A stretch of 64,000 nt of DNA from Flavobacteriales bacterium (GTDB lineage: Bacteria > Bacteroidota > Bacteroidia > Flavobacteriales_F > PHOS-HE28): assembly GCA_016717305.1 (NCBI GenBank), contig JADKFY010000012.1:1-64000 (forward strand). The letters run 5' to 3'. The notes under the pieces were generated by a model, which was given only the letters and a program-made list of their open reading frames with translations, did not search any database and had not been told where the DNA came from. Of this stretch, positions 25,287-34,809 are shown in pieces; the first letter of the stretch is position 1, and every line of letters begins with the position of its first letter. The position numbers were made by a program, and so were the translations under genes.

Positions 25287-26417
25287 TCAGTTCGGCTGTT
25301 GGTCGTACAACTTGGCCACGCTCCGGAAGATCCGCGACCACGACACGCCACCGACTTGTTTCCCTAGGCGCACGATCACCAATTCACGCGCAGGATCCAC
25401 ATGAACGAATTGCCCAAGAATGCCCTGTGCCATGTAGTCGCCATCACCACTAGGCAGCCACCATTGGTACTGATAGCGAGCCACACTGCCGTTGGTGGTA
25501 TCCACCTGCGTGCTCCGTTCCACCCATTCCTGTGGCACCAGTTGCTGTCCGTTCCACTTGCCTTTGTGCAGATACAATGAACCAAGTTTCGCAAGATCAA
25601 GCGCCGGTGCGTTGATGCAACAGAACGTCTTCTCAATGCCGCCTTCCTTGCGATCAATGCTCCAAGATGAATTGTACTCCATCCCAAGAGGCGACCACAA
25701 ACGTTCACTGAGAAATTGCGTTATCGTGCGCTGATCGCCCTTGGCACGTAATGCACGCTCAAGGATCAAGCCAAGCAACTGACTATTGCCGCTCATGTAT
25801 TCGAAGTGCTCACCGGGTTCGTGCTTCAACTTCAGGTGCCCCAGGTTCTTGTACAACCGACGACCATAGTAATACTTCGCTGCTGTTCCGAATGGGTTCA
25901 CATAGCTCTCGCTGAATTTGAGACCACTTGTCATCTGAAGCACGTGTTCGAGTGTGACCTTATCGAATCCGTTCTTCTTCAATTCCGGTACGAAGTCCGT
26001 GACCGGCTGTTGAACGCTACTGATGAACCCATCCATGATCGCGCAGCCAATGAGCATGCTCACGACCGACTTGGCCATGGAGAAGGAGGTGTGTACCTGC
26101 GCGGCATCGTAGCCTTTGAAGTAGCGCTCGTACTTCAGTGTATCCCGCTGGATGACGAGGAATGCGACCGTCCGGTGCTTCTCCAGGAACGCATCGAAGG
26201 ACTGCTCCTTATCCCCATAAGTAATGGTCTTGGGACCCTTCTCCACTTCGGCCGCCGCGAACTGGTATGGTGCTACCGATGGAAGGAGCGGACGCGAGGG
26301 AAACTTCCGATGGTCGCGCGTATCGGCGAAATTGTACATGAAGAAGCGGCCAACCGTGCAACCGGTAGACATCAGTATGATCGCGCTGAACAGAAAATGC
26401 CGCGCTTTCAAGTGCAT
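25287..26417 (-). CDS. serine hydrolase / beta-lactamase class C-like lipoprotein
   Basis: 376 residues. The signal peptide ends with lipobox STGC (Cys20), so it is probably a lipoprotein. The penicillin-binding serine motif SxxK is S113-M-A-K116 in HTSFSMAKSVVSML, with a tyrosine motif in FEYMSGNSQLLG. This is the fold of class C beta-lactamases and esterases such as EstB; actual substrate (peptidoglycan peptide, ester or beta-lactam) cannot be told. The arrangement with the adjacent OmpA-type gene (17 bases) and the flavoprotein suggests one minus-strand transcript. Confidence 0.86.
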   Translation of the reverse strand: MHLKARHFLFSAIILMSTGCTVGRFFMYNFADTRDHRKFPSRPLLPSVAPYQFAAAEVEKGPKTITYGDKEQSFDAFLEKHRTVAFLVIQRDTLKYERYFKGYDAAQVHTSFSMAKSVVSMLIGCAIMDGFISSVQQPVTDFVPELKKNGFDKVTLEHVLQMTSGLKFSESYVNPFGTAAKYYYGRRLYKNLGHLKLKHEPGEHFEYMSGNSQLLGLILERALRAKGDQRTITQFLSERLWSPLGMEYNSSWSIDRKEGGIEKTFCCINAPALDLAKLGSLYLHKGKWNGQQLVPQEWVERSTQVDTTNGSVARYQYQWWLPSGDGDYMAQGILGQFVHVDPARELVIVRLGKQVGGVSWSRIFRSVAKLYDQQPN

Positions 26418-26434
26418 GGATCAAGCGATGTTGA

Positions 26435-27409
26435 TCACTCCTTCACCAAGTTGTACAACTCCTTGAGGTCGGGGATCAACACCACTTCGATCCGGCGGTT
26501 CTTCGCCTTGTCGTTGGGGTCGATCGGCACGTACTCGCCGCGGCCTGCTGCGGTAATGCGCACGGGATCCAGCTTGCTGCTCTCCTGCATGATGCGCACA
26601 ACGCTCGTGGCGCGCGCTACGCTCAGGTCCCAATTGTCCTTGTAGCTGCTGCCTCCGCCGATCTTGTCGGTATCGGTATGTCCTTCAACCAAGATGCTCA
26701 ACTCCTTTTCGCTCTCGATGGCCTTGGCCAGTTTGGATACCGCCTCTTTGCCCTTTGCATCTACCGCCGCGCTGCCACTTGGAAAAAGCAACTTGTTGTC
26801 CATGCTCACATAGATCCGTCCGTTGCGCTGCTCCACGGTAAGGCCCTTGCCTTCGAAGCCCACCAGTGCTTGGCTCACGCGGTCCTTCAGGTTCTTCATT
26901 GCGGCATCCTTCGCTGCGATCTCCGCTTGGAGTTCGGCAAGCTTTGCTTCGCGATCGGCCAAGGTGGCTTGTTTCTCGCTGATCCGTTTCGCCAATGCAT
27001 TCACGGAATCTTCCCTGTTCTGGAGCTCCAGTCGTGTTGCCTCCAGGTCCGTCAGCAGTTTGCGGTTCTCACTACGTCCGCCGGCCAACAGGTCGTTGTA
27101 CTTGCCCAAGAGCTCGTCGTTCAGTTTGTTGATCTTGTCGTATTGCACATTCATTTTCCGCAAGGAGGTGCCCAGAACGGTGGTATCCCGCTCCAATTCT
27201 GCGTTGCGCTTGGAATAATCGGCAACCTGTGCCGATAACTCCGCTGTGCTGGTCTGCGCGGCAAGTGCATTGGCTTTGGCGGCATCCACTTCGGCTTGCA
27301 TGCTATCGGCACGCAGTTTGGTCTCCTCGTATTTCCTGGCTGGCACACAGGCAACGAACGCCATCGGGATCAGGACAAGCATAAAAGCGGAGCGGGAAAT
27401 ACGGAACAT
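26435..27409 (-). CDS. OmpA family lipoprotein with coiled coil
   Basis: 324 residues. MFRISRSAFMLVLIPMAFVAC is a lipoprotein signal (Cys21). Residues about 25-190 are a heptad-rich coiled coil (ELSAQVADYSKRNAELERD; EAKLAELQAEIAAKD). Residues about 205-320 are an OmpA/MotB peptidoglycan-binding domain, with VEGHTDTDKIGG and the Arg-rich end NDKAKNRRIEVVLIP. It tethers the outer membrane to the cell wall. Divergent from the plus-strand gene at 27509. A near-consensus -7, TACCTTTA, lies at 27445-27438 on its strand. Confidence 0.92.
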   Translation of the reverse strand: MFRISRSAFMLVLIPMAFVACVPARKYEETKLRADSMQAEVDAAKANALAAQTSTAELSAQVADYSKRNAELERDTTVLGTSLRKMNVQYDKINKLNDELLGKYNDLLAGGRSENRKLLTDLEATRLELQNREDSVNALAKRISEKQATLADREAKLAELQAEIAAKDAAMKNLKDRVSQALVGFEGKGLTVEQRNGRIYVSMDNKLLFPSGSAAVDAKGKEAVSKLAKAIESEKELSILVEGHTDTDKIGGGSSYKDNWDLSVARATSVVRIMQESSKLDPVRITAAGRGEYVPIDPNDKAKNRRIEVVLIPDLKELYNLVKE

Positions 27410-27462
27410 CAGGTTGTTGTTAGGTCAATGAAGGCCCTAAAGGTATCCACCGCGCGGAACAT

Positions 27463-27470
27463 TAACTTTG
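27463..27470 (+). promoter_or_regulatory. -7 element TAACTTTG
   Basis: Exact TAnnTTTG match, 38 bases before the ATG at 27509. It argues against using the upstream in-frame ATG at 27428 as start. A clear -33 TTG is not visible. Confidence 0.45.
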
Positions 27471-27508
27471 GAAAACGCGTTGCACGAAATGGTTCTCCGC
27501 CGTCGATC

Positions 27509-28246
27509 ATGAAGAACAGCACTTCCATCGCCACCACGGGCTTGCCCAAGGACTGGGCTTATTCACCTTCCATTGACCTGGAGTTGAAGCAGTATACCCT
27601 TTTGGGCTACCTCCAACGGGTGAAGGCACGCTTCGGCGAACGGAAGCTGTATCCTTACTTGGAGCATTTGCACGAGCACCTTGGGACATTGTTGGAGCTA
27701 CAACGGGCCAAAGAGGATCTTGCCCGGACCATGGTCGGCTCGTTGGTCGGCTTCGACCCACATACCGGAAATGCGATCCATGAACGGCCCAAGAACGGCG
27801 CGTGGTTGGATGTGATCGATGAGGTGATCGAGTTCGCCTTACCCGGTTTGAAGAACTTGCGATCGCAAGGGCTGGACATAGAACAAGAGATCACACAGCA
27901 CATCCGTTTCACGCCCATTGGCCTGCAGCCCCTGCATATCAGCGAAGGGTGGATATTCCTGCGCCACGGAAAGGAGGCAAGGGTTTATGGCTATGCCGTA
28001 CCGATCCTTCAAGATACCATTACGGAGCATGTTCACAGGAACGTATCGACCCGTTATGTGAGTTCCTATACCGTAGGGATCGGATCAGGATTCGAGCACA
28101 TCAAGGCGGATCTGATCCAGCGTTTCCCCGCACAACCCGTTCCGGCGACGTTCGCCTTGGAAACGGACCTGGCCATACCATGCATTGAGACCTTCATGCC
28201 ACTGGCGAAGCGGTTGGTACTCGCCCATGTGCGTGGGAACAGTTGA
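27509..28246 (+). CDS. conserved hypothetical protein
   Basis: 245 residues from the ATG at 27509; a longer 272-residue version could begin at 27428 but the putative -7 box lies between. The protein is soluble, with no signal peptide or membrane helix, and begins with a helical YSPSIDLELKQYTLLGYLQR segment followed by a beta-rich second half (YGYAVPILQD, RYVSSYTVGIG). No domain is recognised. It is divergent from the OmpA-type lipoprotein and convergent with the peptide-binding lipoprotein, separated by a strong bidirectional terminator. Confidence 0.7.
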   Translation: MKNSTSIATTGLPKDWAYSPSIDLELKQYTLLGYLQRVKARFGERKLYPYLEHLHEHLGTLLELQRAKEDLARTMVGSLVGFDPHTGNAIHERPKNGAWLDVIDEVIEFALPGLKNLRSQGLDIEQEITQHIRFTPIGLQPLHISEGWIFLRHGKEARVYGYAVPILQDTITEHVHRNVSTRYVSSYTVGIGSGFEHIKADLIQRFPAQPVPATFALETDLAIPCIETFMPLAKRLVLAHVRGNS

Positions 28247-28310
28247 CCTCTGATACCATTTGGAATTAGAGATCCATCCGATCTGTTCGCTCTTTTCCGC
28301 CCATGCTTCT

Positions 28311-28353
28311 CCAAAAAATAGTTCCGTAGCTAGGCTATGCAACTATTTTTTGG
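28311..28353. terminator. bidirectional intrinsic terminator
   Basis: CCAAAAAATAGTT (28311-28323) is the exact reverse complement of AACTATTTTTTGG (28341-28353). The interior adds TAGC/GCTA pairing (28327-28330 and 28334-28337), so almost the whole 43 bases fold. Either transcript would end in a U6 run. It lies between two convergent genes, as expected for a shared terminator. Confidence 0.85.
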
Positions 28354-28415
28354 ATCGCCTGGTCAAAAAACAGCTTCTCATCTTCGGACGGCCCTCGAAT
28401 TCCAAATGATATGAC

Positions 28416-30113
28416 CTATTTCTTCCGTGCTTCGGGATCGAACCAGACCGCACGCATATCGCGGTACTCCATTCCGTTTATGGGCATATCCCGCACCCAC
28501 GGCTGAAGCAAACGCACGGCCCGCTCATGGTACAAGGGGATCACCACGGCATCCTGCATCAACTGCGCTTCGGCCTCAGCCAGCAACCGCATGCGTTCCA
28601 CCTGATATCCGTTGCGGATCGCAGCGGAATAGAGTGAATCAAACGTCGCATTTCGGTAACGCGTGCTGTTGAGATAAGAGGGCTGTGAGGGGTCCAGTGG
28701 AACATTCTTGCCATAGAACAAGGCCAAGAAGTTCTCCGGATCCGGATGGTCAGCGACCCACCCTTCGCGCCAGAACTGTGCTTTCCCCATTTCCACATTG
28801 CCGTAATGTTGGTCCCTAGGCAATACGGATGAGACCACCGGAACGCCCAAATTCTTCTCCAACATGGACTGGACCGCGCCTGCCACACGTACATAGCCGA
28901 ATCCGTCGTTGTTCACCTGCAGATGCACCGGGGGCATGCCCTTACCATCCGCGAATCCAGCCTCTGCAAGCAGGGCACGTGCAGCTATGGGATCATATTT
29001 GGTCGAAGGCACCTTGTCATACGGATATGCATCGAAGCCGGGTGGTACCACGCCGTGGTCAGCGGGTACGGCCAAGCCTTTCAACACACTATCGACCAAG
29101 AGCCTTCTATCGATGGCCATTGTAAAGGCACGCCGCACCAACGGATCGTTAAAAGGCGGCACATTCATATTGAGCCCATAGAACTGAACGCTCGATCCGG
29201 GGATGCTCTGTACTTGGAAACTCCCACCCTTTTCCAATATGTCCGTTCGTTCGACCGGTAATTCGTAGACCGCACTCAAGTGCCCTTTTTCGAATTCCCC
29301 CAGTTCCTTGTTCTTGTCCGGGTCAAAGGTGACCTTGAGCCCATCCAGAAAAGGCAATTGATCGCCTAGCGAGTCGCGCCCCCAATAATTCGGTTCGCGC
29401 TCCATGATCATCACCTTCCCGACAGAAAAGGACTTCAATCGAAATGGCCCTGTACCTACCGGATGCCACTTGGCGTCCTCGCTGTATTTCTGTACAAGTT
29501 CCTGCGGATAGATCCAGCACCCCTGATGGCCCAGCACTTGTAAGAAACCAGGCCAGGCCTGGGTAAGCGTGATCCGTAGGGTATGCTCATCCAAGGCCTC
29601 GATACCTTTTACCCCTGGTCCTTTTCCGCCTTTGCTCGTGGCCGCATAATGTGCATCCGCACCAAGCACTCGATCCTGGAACAACCAGAACATCTGGTTC
29701 ATCTCACCATAACTGCAAAGTGCAGTGAAGCACTCCACCACATCCGAGGCAGCGAAGGCCCTTCCAACACCATCAGGAAAACAGGGGTCATCGTGGAAAT
29801 GCACATCCTTCCGAAGTACGAAGGTGTATTCCGTCGCCGTCTGGTCCAGCGTCCAACTTTCAGCCAAGGCAGGCACAAGAGAGAGATCGGACTGGTCGAA
29901 TTTCACCAGGCCCTCGAAGAGCTGTGCCGCTATCCGGTGCGATGCTGATTGGGAGAGCGTGTGCGGAAAGAAACCCTGGATCTCCTCGGTCTCATTCGTA
30001 TTGAAGACCCCACCGTAAACTTTACCTCCTTTTCCAACACGGTCCCGCGATGGCTCTGGCGATGAGCAAGCGCCTAGGAGGAGTATACAAAATGCCAGAA
30101 CGATGCGGAGCAT
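28416..30113 (-). CDS. ABC transporter substrate-binding lipoprotein (oligopeptide, SBP family 5)
   Basis: 565-residue periplasmic solute receptor of the DppA/OppA type. Lipobox LLGAC puts the lipid on Cys16. Domain features are FVLRKDVHFHDDPCFPDG near residue 120, EHTLRITLTQAWPGF, HPVGTGPFRL, and RRAFTMAIDRRLLVDSVL; all are typical of the family. Length is normal. No permease or ATPase genes adjoin it, so the rest of the transporter must be elsewhere, or the protein acts in another process such as peptide recycling. Confidence 0.92.
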   Translation of the reverse strand: MLRIVLAFCILLLGACSSPEPSRDRVGKGGKVYGGVFNTNETEEIQGFFPHTLSQSASHRIAAQLFEGLVKFDQSDLSLVPALAESWTLDQTATEYTFVLRKDVHFHDDPCFPDGVGRAFAASDVVECFTALCSYGEMNQMFWLFQDRVLGADAHYAATSKGGKGPGVKGIEALDEHTLRITLTQAWPGFLQVLGHQGCWIYPQELVQKYSEDAKWHPVGTGPFRLKSFSVGKVMIMEREPNYWGRDSLGDQLPFLDGLKVTFDPDKNKELGEFEKGHLSAVYELPVERTDILEKGGSFQVQSIPGSSVQFYGLNMNVPPFNDPLVRRAFTMAIDRRLLVDSVLKGLAVPADHGVVPPGFDAYPYDKVPSTKYDPIAARALLAEAGFADGKGMPPVHLQVNNDGFGYVRVAGAVQSMLEKNLGVPVVSSVLPRDQHYGNVEMGKAQFWREGWVADHPDPENFLALFYGKNVPLDPSQPSYLNSTRYRNATFDSLYSAAIRNGYQVERMRLLAEAEAQLMQDAVVIPLYHERAVRLLQPWVRDMPINGMEYRDMRAVWFDPEARKK

Positions 30114-30144
30114 AGTAGAAGTTCACGTCTAAGGTGGGGTCGGC

Positions 30145-30152
30145 CAAATGTA
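30145..30152 (-). promoter_or_regulatory. -7 element TACATTTG for the peptide-binding lipoprotein
   Basis: TACATTTG reads on the minus strand 31 bases upstream of the start codon at 30113 and matches TAnnTTTG. The -33 element is weak. Confidence 0.5.
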
Positions 30153-30263
30153 CCTGCACCTTAGCTTCGAGGGAACCGGGATCAGGTCGGTGATCAACAA
30201 TGCATTGGTGATGGCATGCCCCCGACCGGCCCGCATGGGATACTTTTCAGGCCGCTTACCCGT

Positions 30264-33200
30264 ATGTCATTTGTGTCCATTGGTCCACCGACCATCTCCA
30301 TCGGCTTCGTGAAGCCGAGCCAACGATGCCTCCGAACAGCAGCCATCGTGCTGCTGTTCGTATGTGCCGTTGCGATCGGCCGTGCCCAATCCGGCACCGC
30401 GACCAATTTGCGCTTGCATTGGATCCAGATGGAGGGTGACACGCTGGTGCTGGACACTATGAGCATTGTGCCGGGCAGCATCCACCTCTTTGCGAACGGC
30501 CTTGCCTTGGACCCTTCCCAATACGACCTCGACCCCTTCAGCGCAACACTCACTTGGAACATTCGCCCCTCCGCAGACTCCGTTCTTGTGCGGTACCGGG
30601 TAATGCCGATCGCCTTCACCCAAGTCCGCCGCAACAAGGACCCCGACCGATTGACCACTGCCAGCGGAGACCGTCTCGACCCGTTCCGGTACACCCCACC
30701 GAAACAGAATACCGAGCTTCTCGGAGTGCAAGGACTTAGCCGGAGCGGAAGTATTTCACGGGGCGTGTTGTTCGGGAACAACCAGGATCTTTCCGTGAAT
30801 TCCACATTGAACCTGGAACTGAGCGGGCGCATTACTGATCGTATACAAGTGCTGGCCAGTGTTACCGACAACAACATTCCGATACAGGCCGGCGGGAACA
30901 CCTTGGAGCTTCAGGATTTTGACCAAGTATTCATCAAGCTATTTGAAGGCGAAGAGAACAAAGGGTGGTCGCTCATTGCCGGCGATTTCGTACTACAACG
31001 GCCGAAGAGCCATTTTCTCACCTACCTCAAGAAGACAAAAGGGCTCAGCTTTGATACTCCCGTGCCGTACGGAAAGAAAGTGGACGCGCGAGTGGGTGCC
31101 AGTGTGGCGATCAGCAAAGGAAAATTCGCCCGCAACACCATACAAGGGATCGAGGGTGTGCAAGGCCCATACCGTTTACGAGGGAACGACAGCGGTTCGA
31201 TCATCATCATCCTTTCCGGTACTGAACGCGTCTTCATGAACGGTGTGCCATTGGTGCGCGGTCAAGAGAACGATTATGTGATCGATTACAACACGGCTGA
31301 AGTCACCTTCACGTCACGCCGGTTGGTGACCAAGGATCGACGGATCGTTGTGGAATTCCAATACTCCGACAAGAACTATGCTCGCTCCTTGCTGCGCTTG
31401 GACCATACCGTGGACCTTGGGAAAAGCACGCTGCGCTTCAATCTCTACAGCGAGCAGGACCACCGCAACCAATCGTTGCAACAGGACCTCGGTGACCCCG
31501 AACGCGCCGTTCTTGCAGCGGCAGGAGACAACCCTTTGGCGGCAACGACCCCGGGGGTGGACAGTACCGGTTTTGCCGATGACCAAGTGCTCTATCGCAG
31601 GACCGACTCCTTGGGGTACTTCCCTATTTACGTATACAGTACTGTGCCCGACAGTGCGCAATGGCGAGCTACATTCACCCAAGTCGGTTCCGGCAACGGC
31701 GATTACGTTCAACAGGAATTCACCCCGAACGGCAGGGTGTTCAGGTGGGTGGCACCCGATACGGTGGATGGAACTTTACGGCGCAATGGCGATCATGCTC
31801 CCGTGCGTGTGTTGATCGCCCCACAGAGCCAACGCCTGATCACATTGGGCTATGACATTCGGCCGAACGAACGCACCAATGCCACGGTGGAACTGGCGTA
31901 TAGCGTGCTGGACAGGAACACCTTCAGCGACATCGATGATCAAGATGACCAAGGGTATGGGATCATGGCGCATGCGGACCACGCATTCCCCATAAGCCGC
32001 AAGGACAGCACAATGCAACTGGTGGTAGGTGGAAATGCCGAATCGATCTCGAAGAACTTCCGGTTCGTGGAACGCTACCGAGCGGTGGAATTCGATCGGA
32101 ACTGGAACATTTTGGGATTGCCGTTGAACGGAGACCAATTGCTGGCCGGTGCCGATGTGGGTATCCGAAGCAGAAAATTGGGGGCTCTTTCTTACGGATT
32201 AGGAACGTTCCAAGTAACCGATGCCTACAGCGGATGGAAACAGGATCTGGTAAGCAACGTGCGCACCAAACGAACGGATGTGATCGGATCGGCAAGCTGG
32301 CTCACTACCAAGAATGCCCGCAATACCGATTTCCTGCGTCACAATTTCCAAGCAGTACAACGCTTCAAACCATTCAGCGTAGGGATCACCGATGAGCATG
32401 AACGGAACCTCTTCAGACCGGACAGCACCAATGACCTGCTCGCTGGAAGCTATCAATTCCACGAATGGGAAACTTTCATCCAAAGCCCCGACAGTGCCAA
32501 GAACAAGTGGAAGATCGGGGCCGGACAACGGTGGGACCGTGCTTTGAAGGAAGGCGAACTGAAGGAAAGCACGCGAGCCACATCATACACGTTCGCACTG
32601 GATCTGGCAAGGAACCCCAAGAACCGATTGAACACCACGTTCACCTATCGGAGCCTGATGATCAAGGACAGTACCCTAACAACACAAAAACCCGAGGACA
32701 CCTATCTGGTCCGGATCGATTATGACCTCTCGCTCTTTAAGGGTGTAGCGGTGTTCGATGCGTTCTACGAATTTGGATCGGGGCTTGAGCAACGGCGAGA
32801 GTACATCTACATCTCCGTGCCCGCAGGTCAAGGGCTTTACGTATGGATCGACTACAACAACGATGGGGTCAAGGACCTGAACGAATTTGAACTGGCCAAC
32901 TTCGGTTATGAGGCGGACTACTTGCGCATCTTCGTACCAAGCAACCAGTATGTGCGCACATTCAACAACCAGTTCAGCACTTCCCTGGACCTTCGCCCTG
33001 CGGTGTTGTGGGCGGATGCAAAAGGGTTCAAGAAATTCATCGGGAAATTCTCTGATCTGGCGTCCTTGCGCGTGGATCGAAAGACGGGCAGTAGTGATCT
33101 GGGTGAAGCACTGAACCCATTCCTGACAGATGACACCGATACGGGGATCAACTCCTACTCCTCTTCGGCCCGCAACACGTTCTATTATGACCGCACCAGT

Positions 33201-33803
33201 CGCAAATGGAGCGTTGACCATACGTGGCAGAACGACCGCAGTCGCAGCTTGCTCCTCAACGGCTTCGAATCGCGGTCACGCTTGTTCAACACACTGCGCG
33301 TCCGGTGGAACACGACACGTACTTGGACCGCTGACCTGGAAGGAGAACGGGGGCTGGTGTCCAACCGATCGGACCTGCTCACTGGTCGTACGTATGCGAT
33401 CAACCAGCAAGGTTTGAAACCACGGGTGACCTGGCAGCCCAATACTTCTTTCCGTGCGATCCTATCCTACAAGTTCACCGAGAAAAAGAACAAGGAAGAG
33501 TTCGGTGGTGAAGAGGCCGAAGTGCAGGACCTAGGGGCCGAGCTACGCTACAACACCGCTGGAAAAGGAAGCATCCTGATGACCTTCAACCGTGTTGCTA
33601 TTTCATACAACGGCGAAACGAATTCACCCTTGGGCAATGAATTGCTGGCTGGTCTCAAGATCGGCACCAACCTTACTTGGAGCCTGAGCATACAACGAAA
33701 CCTGAGCAACAACTTGCAAGTGGACATCACTTACAATGGCCGAAGATCGGAAGGCGTGAAAATGGTACACGTGGGCGGCGCCCAGGTGCGTGCCTTCTTC
33801 TGA
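30264..33803 (+). CDS. large predicted outer-membrane beta-barrel protein of unknown function
   Basis: 1179 residues from the ATG at 30264; the hydrophobic stretch RTAAIVLLFVCAVAIGRAQ acts as signal peptide. The mature protein is rich in alternating strands, ends in ...VGGAQVRAFF with a terminal Phe as in barrel proteins, and has distinctive segments: ISRGVLFGNNQDLSVNSTLN, ASVTDNNIPIQAGGNT, IEGVQGPYRLRGN, DYVIDYNTAEVTFT, and YVWIDYNNDGVKDLNEFE (Ca-binding-like). Some of these resemble parts of gliding/T9SS SprA-type proteins but the protein is far shorter than SprA. I would not assign a function. It is monocistronic, convergent with the next gene with only nine bases between stops. Confidence 0.8.
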   Translation: MSFVSIGPPTISIGFVKPSQRCLRTAAIVLLFVCAVAIGRAQSGTATNLRLHWIQMEGDTLVLDTMSIVPGSIHLFANGLALDPSQYDLDPFSATLTWNIRPSADSVLVRYRVMPIAFTQVRRNKDPDRLTTASGDRLDPFRYTPPKQNTELLGVQGLSRSGSISRGVLFGNNQDLSVNSTLNLELSGRITDRIQVLASVTDNNIPIQAGGNTLELQDFDQVFIKLFEGEENKGWSLIAGDFVLQRPKSHFLTYLKKTKGLSFDTPVPYGKKVDARVGASVAISKGKFARNTIQGIEGVQGPYRLRGNDSGSIIIILSGTERVFMNGVPLVRGQENDYVIDYNTAEVTFTSRRLVTKDRRIVVEFQYSDKNYARSLLRLDHTVDLGKSTLRFNLYSEQDHRNQSLQQDLGDPERAVLAAAGDNPLAATTPGVDSTGFADDQVLYRRTDSLGYFPIYVYSTVPDSAQWRATFTQVGSGNGDYVQQEFTPNGRVFRWVAPDTVDGTLRRNGDHAPVRVLIAPQSQRLITLGYDIRPNERTNATVELAYSVLDRNTFSDIDDQDDQGYGIMAHADHAFPISRKDSTMQLVVGGNAESISKNFRFVERYRAVEFDRNWNILGLPLNGDQLLAGADVGIRSRKLGALSYGLGTFQVTDAYSGWKQDLVSNVRTKRTDVIGSASWLTTKNARNTDFLRHNFQAVQRFKPFSVGITDEHERNLFRPDSTNDLLAGSYQFHEWETFIQSPDSAKNKWKIGAGQRWDRALKEGELKESTRATSYTFALDLARNPKNRLNTTFTYRSLMIKDSTLTTQKPEDTYLVRIDYDLSLFKGVAVFDAFYEFGSGLEQRREYIYISVPAGQGLYVWIDYNNDGVKDLNEFELANFGYEADYLRIFVPSNQYVRTFNNQFSTSLDLRPAVLWADAKGFKKFIGKFSDLASLRVDRKTGSSDLGEALNPFLTDDTDTGINSYSSSARNTFYYDRTSRKWSVDHTWQNDRSRSLLLNGFESRSRLFNTLRVRWNTTRTWTADLEGERGLVSNRSDLLTGRTYAINQQGLKPRVTWQPNTSFRAILSYKFTEKKNKEEFGGEEAEVQDLGAELRYNTAGKGSILMTFNRVAISYNGETNSPLGNELLAGLKIGTNLTWSLSIQRNLSNNLQVDITYNGRRSEGVKMVHVGGAQVRAFF

Positions 33804-33812
33804 TCGTTCTCC

Positions 33813-34724
33813 TTACTTCAGGTCGAAATTGGCCTTCGAGACCAACGCACCTGCCTCGTAGATCTCCACGATGTATTGGCCCGTGCGCAGCTCCTCACCA
33901 CCGGTCCAGAAGATGCAGACATCGACCGGTTGGTTCTGGTAGTTCACATCGCGCTTACTGCTGTAGTTGCCTTCAACCCCGTTGAACTGGAATCGTTTTG
34001 CTCCTTCTGAAGTTGGCAATACCGTGCCATCCGGGCTGATCACGCGCATGTACAGGGTCTTGTCGCCCGCCTCGGTAACGGAGTTCTGACCCAATGAGAA
34101 ACAGCACTTCACCATCTCTGCTTTCTTCGCACGGTCCGTATCAACTTGTTTACCATTGTTCCGCATGTATAAGGCCCCTGCTGACATGGCCGTTGTATGC
34201 AGAACCGCGCCCTTCGCGATCTTGCCCTCCAAGGCGGCCTTCTCCGTGCTCAAGGCATCCTTTTGGCCTATTACTTCGCCTAACTCCTGAGTAAGGCCCA
34301 CGTTCTGCGCGGTAAGTGCTTGGTTCGCTTGGTTCAATGAGTCGATGGTGACCACGTACCCTTTCATGATCGTACGTAATGTCCCGGCCTCTTTTTGTGC
34401 CTTGGCCAAACTGTACGTACCGCGCTTCACCTTGTCCAAGAGCTCTTCGATCTGCTGTTTCTGCAGTTCCATTTCACTGGTCAACTGCTCGTTGTCCGTC
34501 TTCAAGGTGTCGTAGGAGGCCAACATGTTCTCCAACATTACTGTAACGTTGTCCTTCTCGCTGATCACGGCCTCCACTTTTTGCTGGCCCAGTTCCACCT
34601 CTTTGTTGCGCTGCATCAGCATCCACAACATGACCACGTTGCTTACCAACAGCAGTACCACCAACAGGAGGAGACCTGTGCTGGATCGATTCTTCTTCTC
34701 GGTGGGGGATGTGTTCTGGTCCAT
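33813..34724 (-). CDS. membrane-anchored coiled-coil protein, conserved hypothetical
   Basis: 303 residues. A short polar N-terminus precedes one membrane helix (residues about 18-37, STGLLLLVVLLLVSNVVMLW), then a long coiled coil (about 40-175, with EQLTSEMELQKQQIEELLDK), and a beta-rich globular C-terminal domain (KTLYMRVISPDGTVLPTSEG, then YIVEIYEAGALVSKANFDLK). The architecture suggests a periplasmic spacer plus sensor or binding domain. The family is of unknown function. It overlaps nothing and is convergent to the barrel gene. Confidence 0.8.
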   Translation of the reverse strand: MDQNTSPTEKKNRSSTGLLLLVVLLLVSNVVMLWMLMQRNKEVELGQQKVEAVISEKDNVTVMLENMLASYDTLKTDNEQLTSEMELQKQQIEELLDKVKRGTYSLAKAQKEAGTLRTIMKGYVVTIDSLNQANQALTAQNVGLTQELGEVIGQKDALSTEKAALEGKIAKGAVLHTTAMSAGALYMRNNGKQVDTDRAKKAEMVKCCFSLGQNSVTEAGDKTLYMRVISPDGTVLPTSEGAKRFQFNGVEGNYSSKRDVNYQNQPVDVCIFWTGGEELRTGQYIVEIYEAGALVSKANFDLK

Positions 34725-34809
34725 ATAGGTGTGGTGCGGTTCCGGGGCGCTAAATTACAGGCCTCGTTACGGCCGGTTTTAGTACAACGGACTGCTTATC
34801 AACAAAGTA

